Shown piece by piece: positions 1 through 12,000 of a DNA stretch of 64,000 nt (position 1 is the stretch's first letter; the number at the start of each line of letters is the position of its first letter). The DNA is from a virus: positions 248,001 to 312,000 of IMG/VR virus record IMGVR_UViG_3300023174_005338; one strand, given 5' to 3'. Both the position numbers and the translations under genes were made by a program. The notes under the pieces were generated by a model. It searched no databases. It saw only the letters and a list, made by a program, of their open reading frames with translations, and was not told where the DNA came from.

Positions 1-3000
1 TTCCTTCAGCATAACTGGCCACTAGATATGACCACTCAACTATGTCACTGGCGTATTCATAACGATCATACCTGATCGTGGTTTTAATGCTTCTGACTAG
101 ATTGTTGCCCATGACCGGTACCAAGCCATAGCCATAGTTGGCAGTGCTGTCGTTGGTGTCATTGACTGCTATGGACGGCGTGGTCAAATAACTGGTACCA
201 GGTTGAGTCACTGTAACTGTGGCAATGGTTCCATTGGCTCGTAAAACTGCTGTGGCCTGTGCTCGCAGACCTGAATAGGTCAGAGTAGCAGTTCCATTGG
301 CTAGACTTCCACTGGTAAATCTTGGTGCATTGGTTCCTGTGGTGCCAGCCACGGTCACAGTGTACAAATTGTTGCCATAAAACACCTGATCACCCAACGC
401 AAGAGCAGTTGAAGCAGTCCATTCGTTGCCTATGGTTATGTAAGGCACAGCAGAATACGTGGTAGTGGTATCAATCACAGTGATGGCCTGCACACTCAGT
501 CCGTAGTTGTTGAACCAATCACTCCAGGGTCTTTGCAACCAGATCTCTGCATCAGCCGAGGCATCACTGACAAATGATTGTGTCACACTGTTGCTGTAGT
601 CATACGGTGTGAGTACGGGACTCACAAACTGCGGAATGTCCAATGTGGTATTAAAATAGGCCGGAACATCATAGTCAGTTAGAGCTCCTGCATACAGATC
701 TATACCATCATATATGAGATTAAATTGAAGATTCTGCACATGATAAGGCTTGACTTCATTGAGATAGTCCAGCACAAAAGTCTGATTGTCTGGTTGGAAC
801 AGCTCATAGGGCAGTAATCCGCGAATCACATGATCCACAGTGATATAACTGGTTTTGATCAACCATTCTGGAGCACCAAATTCACTGTAAATGAACTTGA
901 ACAACAAGATCAAACTCTGATTGCGTTCGATCAACAAATCATCCACAAACAGTTCTTCATTGATGGCTCGAACGATATAGCGTGTTTCGGTATTGGGTGC
1001 CTGATCAAAATAATTGCCGTCAAATACCTGAGCGTCAAAACCGTAACCACCCAGAGCATAGTTCCACAAAGTTTCACTGAATTCTATGGTACCATCTTGC
1101 AAGACCACACGATCCCATCCAAGATCAGTGCGCAAGTAAATTTCAAATTTGCCTTGGCCGTTGGCAGTGACCTTGACACTGCTGCCTACTGGTGCTGTTT
1201 GCAAATTCAGTGTTTGCAGACCAGCGACATTGGCCACCGTGGCCACAGGCTGTATGCTGGAGTTGTAACCAGGCCGGTACCAGTCAATGTAGTTCCAGTA
1301 CAATGTGGTATCATAGGTCTGCACTTGCACCAGATCCAACACTCGTTGACCTGGCTGGGTGCCAGCGTTGACCTGATATATGGTCCAGCGACCATTTTGA
1401 CTGGCATCATTGGTCACTAGATATCTATAACCCAAGGGCACGACGTACAGATTTTGATAACTCAACACTTCAAGATTGGCCACTTCAAAATCCCAGGCAC
1501 CAGACACCGAGGATGGTATGGGTTCCTGAGAATTCAACAGATTAAAATTACGAGTTTCACTGATGGGAAACTGAGCCAACACTGTGTTGGCGCGACCTAG
1601 ATAGTTTTGCAATGCATTGAAACGATTTTCAAACATGCTCTGTCTAGGGCGGAATTGCACACCATACTGCATGCCTGGACTCAGCAGTGGATCTGGCACC
1701 ACAGCTCCAGTGGTAGTGGTTCCACTCAGACTGTCCAGTAATTTCCTATAGAGATTGGCATTCAAAAACGCATTGGGTTTGCCATCAGGAATAAACTCAT
1801 ATTCCTGGTGCACATCAGCTGTGCCTCCTTGAATCTGTCGATCATATTCCACATGCAAAATTGTGTTGTTGGCCGACAGCAAACTGCCAGCATTGTACAA
1901 GGCTATGGCATTGGCAGTCAAGGCTGCAATGTAAGGCAGACCGCTGCCGGCGGGATTTAAAATATAACTGGCAATGGCAGTGGTACTCAGTGTTTTTCTG
2001 GCCTGTGTGGCCACAGTGCTAATTCCGCGTACCCAGAAGAAATATGTGGTTTGTAATAGACCTTGATTGTCAATAGAAGCATGCACTGTGTAACTGGTAG
2101 TGCTGAATGGTGTTCCTGGGCCAACATAGTTGGCTGGAGGAACACTGCTGGCTGTCCATTGATAAATGTCAATGGTGCTGCCTGGGAAAACCTGACCCCA
2201 TCTGGTGCTGGCATAGATCAGATTGTCTTGATTGGCGTCGATAAATCTCACTGAGTTAGTATCCCACCAGATTTCGCCCTCATGCGCTGGGCCCCAGCTG
2301 GTGCCAATGTTGTGTATGGTACCTGTGTTATAGCTGGCAGGATCAACTGCACCAATGTAGTCAATGTTTCTGCGAGCCACACCCAGTATCTTGCCCTGCA
2401 ACGGATCAATGTAATCAAAATAGGTTTGAGTGCTGTTGAGCAGTTTGTCATAGGAGTACACTGAATTGATCAGGTTCACATCCACTGTGGGTTGTTGGGC
2501 ATGTATCACTTGCCACACTGCGTCATCGTTGGCATTGTCCAACACCGACACGCTGCCGTAATTTGCGCTGCTGTCGCCCAGATCATTGCCAGGGGCCCCA
2601 ACCAAGAGTCGACCACTTCTGTAATTGACTGCAGATCCAAAACGATCTCCAGTGTTCAACGCAGTGGTGTAAACCTGTTGTCCAAACACAAATTTGCCTG
2701 GATTGCTCAAACTGGTGTTTGCACTAGGCAGGTAATCATAGGTGTAAACCACACCGGAATTGGCCACGGAGTCAAAGAACGTGGTGCTGCGATCATCAAA
2801 GTAGGTTTCACCGGCATCAAAAATAGTAGGTTCATACACAATGCCATTGGGCGAACCCACTACCAAATTTTCTGCCCCGGTGTTGACGGCCACTGCGGCT
2901 CCGAACTGTGCAAAATCAGTGGGATTTGGACTCACAATGGTCTGCGTGTAAGCATAGGTAGTAAAGCCAAGATCATAAAATGCTGTGCCAATGGCACTGT

Positions 3001-6000
3001 CGTCGGCAGTGAGTCCAGGCAACACCGTGAGTTTGTTAAAGATAGCAGCAGCTGCAGAGTTTATTACACTCACGGTCATGCGTCCAGACACCACAACAAT
3101 TTCACTGTCAAGAGCCGGGGCCTCTACAAAGATTATGCTCTGATAGTTTGTAGACAATTCGTTGTTGTCATAGGTGTAGTTGACTCCTTCAGTTTGTAGC
3201 ACATCATTCACATACACCACGGTGTTATATGCTGTGGCTGATGAATACATGTTGCCAATGGAATATATTTTTGTGGAGCCGTCACCGGTAAATGTAGCAT
3301 TGGCACTGGCTGTGGCCACCACATTGGGAATATTTGGTTTTATATTGGGGGTTGGTCCATTGATAGCCGCTATCAGACCGGCAACATTGTTTTCAGGGGC
3401 ATTAGGAACAGCCACTTCTTGATTGTTGATTCGAATGGTGTCGCCGGCAGTCAACACCGGATTGGCCACAGTGCTGGTGGTGATTCCATAAATTCTAGAT
3501 TGATTGACCTGGCGCTGAACCATGCCAGCTTGCGGCACTCCAGTGGCGCTGGAATCTAGTGGGGCGCCTACATATACACTACAACTGTTGGAACAGATGT
3601 CCACGCTTTGTCCAAATTCTGATTCATCTATCACTGTGTTTGCTGAAAACTTTTGAACAAATTGGAATTGATTGGTTTCAATTTCCAAAGTATCGCCCGC
3701 CGTCAATGTCACGGAATTTGACAACACCACATCAGAACCGCTGACTGTGAATTGTCCATCAATATATTGATCTGTGTTGGTCAGATACTGATTGTTTAAT
3801 ACAACTGACACTGGATCTGCCGACGATCCTGGTATGCTGTAAGTCAACTGAGAAGGATCGCTGATTATGTATTTTACCACACCGCGGTCAAATGCATACA
3901 CATTGCCAGCATTGAGTATAACATCTCCTTCGGCGTCGGGCGCACTGTCGTTGGGAGCACCAGCCAAAATTTGTCGCCCCAATTGGTCCACTGTCAGGCT
4001 GGTTCCCATGGCAGCATCGTTGTCTATGTAGTTGGCTGATATGGTAGCTGTGTATTGCCAATATGCACCCACAGTGGCCGATTCTACCTGGATGATGGCC
4101 TGCGGTGCTGGCACTGTCAAGAAAGTCAATGTGCCGGTGTTGAATGTGTAGTCAATATAAGCACGTTGCAAAACTCCATTTACCTGCACTGTGAATGAAT
4201 CATAATTGTCAGCGGTGTACAAATAATCAGTCAACGAAAACACAGAAGTATTGTTGACCGCACTGCCTGTGTAGGTGAACGCTGTGATTCCACCGCTGAC
4301 TACCTGGGTCACGGTCACTGTGATGTTGTTGGCCGCGCTGCCGCCTGGATCAACCTGTGTATAGCTGATGGTCAACTGTTCGCCCACTGTGTATGCTGTA
4401 CCCGGTGCTGTGAGAGTCACGTTGTACAGTCCTCGTGTGTTGGTCACTGTAAACACGGCACCTGTGCCTGAACCAGTGGTGCTGTTTTGTGTCACTCCAA
4501 AATAATTATAAAAATCTAGTTGCACCGATTGTCTTCTAGCAATAATCAGTGTTTTTCCTGCAGACGGAGTGGACAGTAATTGCACAACCACACCGGACAA
4601 GGTATAATCTGTGCCCGGCTGTAACAAAACGTTGTCCAAGGTCACAAGTAACTGTGCTGGGTATGTAGAATCAACTTCAATGCTGTCGCTGTAGACAAAT
4701 GTGGCTGTGGTTCCGTCGGTGGTATAAACTATCGACTGCCGAGGCACATCAACTCGACCATATGCATACAACTGATTAGCACCCGGAGCACTGACGTACA
4801 ACCAACGTTCATTGTCGCTGATCTGCACTGCTGTGCCAAATCCAATGGCTGCAAAATTTTCATTGGGCTCGACCAGCAACTGTGTCTGTATGTAATTGTT
4901 GGATCCTGGCACCAGGTACAACACAGTCACATAACCTGCTCCTGAATTGCTGGCACTGGCTCCGGCCACTGCCCAGGTTCTATCACCAAAGTCCACACTG
5001 TTTCCGTAGCCCACAGTACCAGTGGCTGTCAATGATAGTGTGGTATTTTCCACATAATCATTGGTGTCGCCCAGTCTGTATGTGTATACCGCACCCTGAC
5101 CCAGATTGGCCGCTGGAGATCCTACTAGCAGTGCATAATGACTGGAGCTCTGCGAAACACTGGTTCCAAACAAGGAGTTTGGTTCTGGGCTAGTGGCTGT
5201 CAAGGTATCTATAACCGCAAATGGATTGGTTTTTTCCAACACTTGCCAGTGCCCGTTTCCGTCGTTGTCTACCCAGACTGTGGCACCGGGCACCAGTTGT
5301 GTGGCGTATGGTAAATTTACTATGTCACTGGCCTGTGCCACCCGCATGGTCTGTAGATAGAATACCAGTCCTGTGCCTGTGATTGTTGTTTGATTGGTGT
5401 TGACAAATTCGTATTGTATAACCGCGGTGTCAATGGACGGTCTGCTCAAAACTCTGTACACTCCATCTACTGCATCACTGAAGTATCTGATTATGATCAA
5501 GTCGCCAATGGCCAAATCCACTGTGGTTGAGAATTGTGCGCGACTGGTGCCATTGAGGTTGTCGGTCAATTGTGTGAGTCTTCCAGGAATTTGAGCACAC
5601 TGATAAATGTTCCAGTCAAAACTGTTGTCTTGAGCTACCCAGATTCGGGTGCCGTTGCCCACAGTGTTTAGACTGGCAGCAATACTGGCAGGATTGTTGA
5701 GATTGAACACTGTGATATCAACATCGTTGATATTGACATAACCCGCTGAAGGTAATGCAGTGTCTGAATCAGTGACATACGTGGTTGGAAGAATGTCGGT
5801 ATTGGGTATTTTGTAACTTTCAGCCCAGAGATTGTCCAACAACACAGTTTGGTTGGCATCGCTGCTTTCGCCGGGTTGGATGATTTGTAAAGTGCCAGGG
5901 TTGCTGGTCAACTGTGCTTCATTCAAAACCACTTCGAACCAGCTGCGATTGGCATTGGCTCCATAGGTGCCCACCAAAATTCCCCAATTTTCCAGTATAC

Positions 6001-9000
6001 GATATTGTGCAGTTAAAGGGTTAAAATCAACTTGAGTAAACAAGTCTGTGGCCTTGGTGGTTCCTTTGGTTTTGATAAATTGCTGATAAAGATTGACCTG
6101 GCTGGTGTCGTCAAGATCTAGATCTACCATGTACTGTCTTGGTTGAAAGCCAATCAAACCAAAGGCCAACAGGTCATTGTCGTTGTTGAGATTGGCAGTT
6201 TGCGTGTCATAGCTGTTGGCCAACTGATCAGCCTTGGTGGCCAAGTTTTGTAGCAATCCTTGTTCGATGCGATCATAGTTGCTCTTGAGCCAGTCGGTGT
6301 ATTCAAACTTGGATTTGGGTTGCACTATGTTGGCTGCTTGCCAATAGTTATTTTTATAAAGTACAATGTCGCCCTTGGTGTATTTTGTGTTGGGTTTCCA
6401 GGCTACTACATTGTTTTGATTCAAAATAAACCCTTGTGCATTCAACGTGCCATTCCAGTCTGTGGATGTGGCTGCTGACAGGCGCAAACGACTTTGTCTT
6501 TCGGCAGTGGTGGGATTGTAGATCAAGTCATTGAATATGGTTCGGTTGTCCAACACAATCATGTCTTCGTAATCTGTGTATTTCAATTGCAAATAGCTGA
6601 TGGTTTGGCTTCCCCCTGGAGCAGGATTGACCGTGAACGTGTTGCCAATTCTGCGGATGATCAAATTTTTTGCATCAAACGCTTTGCGATTTTGATCCAA
6701 TATCAAGTTTTCAGGAGTGTAGGTCACAATGCTATCAACCACGGCACCTGCACGGAACGATGCGGCCTGCGTGGCCGACGGATTCAAATTGATAATTGTG
6801 CCGGTGTCCCAGCCTTGATTGGCAAAATATAAAAATTCTTGCGCCATCTGCAACCAGTTTAAGGTGTAGCCATTTTCTTGAGCAGTGAATGACAGTCCTT
6901 GACTGGCCAGGTACTCGCCGTAGCTCAGTAAGAAATCAACCACGCCGGCCAAGTTTGTAAATGTATATCCATAAGGAATTTGTACCAATTTGCTGGTGTA
7001 CTGTGATGGAACTGTCACTGAAATATTTCCACCGCTCAAGGTCTGCTGAAGGCCGGTCACACGGCTGACCAAGGTAGGAAAATATGGATCTGTGGCATTA
7101 TATCCATACACAGTGTATCCACCCTCGACTACTTCCACAATCACAGCACTGTAGGATATTCTGTTGAATGGCTGATTTTTGTACAGCAACAGATTGTAAC
7201 TTTCTTCTGGGATCAACAAACTGCTGTTTTCACTGTTGGGACTGCTTTTTTCCAGGTACATGGACAAAGTCTGTGATGCAATAAAAGAGGCTGCGCGATA
7301 ACACAGGCGAACATCAAGATTGGCCAGGTCCGTGGTCAAGGCATCTGTGCTGTCTATGCCCAGTTGTTGGTTGTAGTCCACGATCCAGTTGATGTAGCTG
7401 GCCTTGCTGACACCGTTGCCGTAGACTTCGATGTTTTGTGGCTGTATTCTGTAACGTCCGTTGTAGAGATACTGATCAAACTCTGGGCTGTATTTGTACA
7501 AGTCTCGGTCAGCAAACAGGCTGAAAAATTCTGCTGGGCGTGTGAGAATCAACAAACGCATGACGGCAAATGGATAACTGCTACTCATCCACCAACTTGC
7601 TTCCACTGGGCCGCCGTCACCTACTTGCCAACTCTTTTGGAAACCTTGTGGGTTATAAGCACCCATCACACTGTAGAATGGTGGCAACAACTCGCCTTGA
7701 CTGCCGACTGGAATCACCGATGTCAACCCAGGACGACGATATTTTGGTATCACATAAGGAGCAACAGGATCTGCTACTAGACCTGCTTCAAGGTCGCCCC
7801 ATAGCACCAAATTGTCACTGGTGTAAGGTGTTGGACCGTAGCGGTCGGTCCACCACTCAGGCTGTTCCGAGAATCCCAGCATTTCCCAGGGCGTGGTGTT
7901 TGGCGACATTGTGTCGTAAAAATAACGATAGATTCCACGCCAGGCGCCAAGCAAGGGTTGTTGATCAAGTCTGTTGCCGGCTTGACTGTAGTTGTAGGTA
8001 AATTCATTGTCAGCTACGTAAGTTTGACTGGTGTAATCCAATTTATTGGCACCTACCCAGCTCAGGAAACTTTCACCCAAAATCTGATTGACTTCTGCTT
8101 GAGAATAATCTGTGGTCCTGAAAAAGCCAGGAATCACATCTTCAGCTACCAAGGGAGGTAGATTGCCATCGTTTTTGAGATTGCTAAAAATACGTTGTTC
8201 AAATTCTAACAACACTTGATCTCTGATGTCGCCAAAGGCTGTAGTTATGCTTCCATCATGCCCTTGTATGACCAAGGTAGGATTCACATAGTTGGTATCA
8301 TAAAAGATCCTGGGCTCGTACTTGGGATACAGTCCCAGTTTGGTTGGCGTGTTGGGTACAAAATTGCCGGCGGTGTCGGCATATTCATTGATGGTTACCA
8401 CGTCACCTACGGCCAGAGTTTGTAAAATAGTCAGCGTGGGTCCTTCGGTGCTGACCACATAACCAGTGTCACGAGTCAGCAAGATATTGTTGACGTATAC
8501 ACACAGTCCCAGATAGTTTGATGTGCTAAAGTCATAGGTCTGCACCGTATTGAACGTGTTGATTGTGATGGGGTTAACTGTGTAACTGTTTGAAGTAAAC
8601 ACTGTGCCTGTGGGCAACATGTCACTCCAGTAAAAAGGATTTAGATTGGTTCGGCCAACAGTGATTTGAGCTATGCTACGATCCAATAGTTCAGCCACAG
8701 TCCAATTGCCATAGTCGGATATACCAAACGTGGTCACGGCGTTGAGCAACTGTGATTTGAATTTAATATATTCAGCACTGTTGTAGGCCAAGGATGCAAA
8801 AATATCATAGTTGGCATCACGCATGAAATAGCCGGTCAAGGTCAAGGGCGAGCTTTGTTGCAGTATCTGCAGGCCATACGGTATGATATTGCCCAGATCT
8901 CTAGTGTTGTTGGCGCCTATGGAAGGTCCCGACAATGCAATGAGATTTTCAGCTATGGATGTGTAGTGATTGCGTATGGTGCCCAAAGTAAACTGATCGC

Positions 9001-12000
9001 TGTTGTTGTTCAAAGGATTGTTTGACAAATTTATGGGCACTTCATAGAAACCGGCCACGCTGACCTGATCACTCAGTACCGACACTTCGATCACGTCGCC
9101 GGGCGCATAGATAGTTAACAAATTGATTGTGGTGGTATTGGTACCAACCGTGTATTGATAATTGTCAGCGGACTGAAATTGTCCATTGATATAGATTTGT
9201 ACTGCCGGCACTGTTTGATTTTGATTCACTGCTACATCTAACAGCAGTGGATTTCCATCATAGCTAAACTGAAATTGTTGACGCACCAGGCTGGACGTGA
9301 CGGCTGTTTGCCATCCAATTTCTCTCTGAAAGTCAACGCGATTACTGTACTGTCTCACAAAACCTGTGCTCAAAGGCAAGGTTTGGCCACGGTTGTCTAT
9401 GGTATAGTTGAACGAATCTCGGTAGAAATTGTTGTCAAATACAATGTCACCAATGTTGGTAAGACTTAGGTAAGTTAAAGGAAAGCCCAATACCAAATCT
9501 GGATCGGCATTGCCAATGGCATAACTAAACAACGGACTTCCATTGAAATTAGAACTGGGGTATATGGCCTGATTGCCAAAACTTATGCCATTGCTGTCGT
9601 AGATGTCAAACAATGGTGGTTGGTTCACACTGATTTTTTGTTGTGCTTCAATCCACTCTACTCCATCATAGTAGTAAGATAATCCTTGTTCAGTGATACC
9701 ACTGAGTATGACCACAGTTTGGTCGACCAGTGCCGTGGCTATGGGAGTCAACACAATCACAGGTACATCTACTATGGTTGAGTCTTCGGCATTGGTATCG
9801 ATTATCACAAATTGCACCTGATAAACTGTGCGACGCACATCAATGTCTGTGTCTGCGGCAAAAATAATTGTGCTTCCATTGATCAGCGTGTAACCATCGA
9901 TGCTGTAGCCCAATGATCCATTTACATTGCTCAAGGCATCAGTCTGTGTGAAATCAATAATGTCTACTGGTGCCAGCGCCTGTGTGCCAAAATCAAACAA
10001 TCTTGTACCAGCGCGATATTCCAAGATTGGTCTACGGGCACGAAAATTGTTGTTCAAGACCGGAACAGTGTTGTTGTATTCTGCACTGGCAGTGATCACG
10101 TCAATGTGGAACCAACGATTGCTGCGGGTCCAGGCATTGAGATCTGGACTGGCACGGTTGATAGTCAAGTAATCAGGCACAAGGGGTTGATTGAGACTGC
10201 CATCAAAATTTCCAAAGTCATAGGGAGTGGTATCATAGGGAATGGTCAGGCTGTCTGTGTAAGTTTCAGGTGTGACATAGTTGGTCACCGGCAACAGTTG
10301 AATGGCTGTGCCTACCCCTTCCACATAGTATGTTTGATTTTGGTAAGTGGCAGGATATACATTGCCTCTAAATACTACCTTCATGCCGTTGCTGAACACG
10401 ACTCCATTGGGGCTAACGTAGTTGACCGATCCAATGATTTCATCAACATCAATGGTGTCGGACAGTTCCAGATCAATGAGATTAATGCGTCCAAAAATTT
10501 CTGGATCTGTGCCGTCTTGATAAAATAAAACATTTCTGTCGGCTGTCAACAAAGGAATTTGTTCAAAATATCCGGCGGCATTTTTGTACCAGCCGGTGCT
10601 GGAATATTCAGCGCCAAATCCCACTGCAAACTTGTTGTTGAGATCAACATTTTGTACAAATTGCAATGACATATAGGTACCACCACCCGCGGCAGTTAGA
10701 TACTGTATACGCCATACACTGTATTGTGTAGCTTGGTCTGTGATGTAGGTAGTTTGATCAAATGTTGTAGAATCAAAGGATCCTGTGCCGCTTTGTACAT
10801 TGCCCACATTAAGCAAAGGATCAAAGAATGTGGTCTGTTGCCAGCCGCCGGTCACAGGATTTGAATCTTGTGTGATAAATGCTATGGTGCGATTTTGTAA
10901 ATTTGTGATGCCATCAATGCCAGTGGGATTGGCCTCAAAGAATGGTTCTAAGAATTGATTGTTGATTTGATCAAACTGCAACGTGGTAATCAAATCCACC
11001 GTGCCAATGCTGGGCATGTTGAAGTAAAAATTCTGTGCGTCGGCCAAAGGCACATTAAAGGTTACTGTGCCAAGATCTTCACCGTTGTTGGTCACACCCA
11101 GTACATCTCTACTGCTGATGTTGGGAGTGGCAATTACTCGTCCGTCAATACCGGGGTCTGTTTGAATCCAAAATCCAGGACCTGTGCCCGGTGTGCCATC
11201 CACAATGTTGAGCTGGCCGCGCAGATTAAACTGCAGATCATTGGCGTAATACAGTGTGTCAGGAGCATCTTGTGGCACTGTGAATGTAATAAGTCCTGCA
11301 GCGGCTCCATTGTTGAATACGCCTTGGTTGTAGATGTCTGTGGTTCCGAGACTTGGAGCAGTCTTGATATAGAATGCCCAGGGAAAGGACTGAGTGAGAT
11401 TGAACACATAAGTATTGCCTCTGACCAGGGTCAAGGTGGGATTGGCAGAATAATCTATGTTCCAGCTGCTGGTATCATTGTTGGTCACTCGGAAATTTAC
11501 AGTTTCCTTGTTGTTCTGTGCCACATCAAAAGTATAGGTTCCGCCACGCACCAGTGTTATGGCGGGATTGTTGCCGGCCACGCCAGAAAAAGTATAGACT
11601 CCATTGGCTCGGGTTACCGTAAAATCATCGGTCAACGGAACCGAGGTGGCCGATACATCCACTGCCAATGGACCACCGGGCAACCAATAGTATTGTGCAT
11701 AGTTGACAAACTTGTCCAGTTCAACAAATGGATCCCAGGTATAGTAGTCGCTGGTGTACAATCTGTCAGCGTTGTTGGTAAACGCACCTTGTACCTGCAA
11801 GGCATCGTTGATGCCAGGATAGGTTATGGCATCAACTACTTTGCTGGTGTTGGCAGGATCAACTTGCACAACTCCAGGCTCGAGCTGATAGTCAGTGCGA
11901 GTTTTGGTAGGTTCTACCACGTACTGATCATTGGCATTGACTCCAGGACCAATACGTCGACCTATGAATCCTTGGGTCTGTGTGAATCTGGGATTTTGGA

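Noticed and set aside
2492-3199. A 235-codon plus-strand open frame
   Set aside because: Shadow of the giant gene; no family-like motif and no ribosome site.
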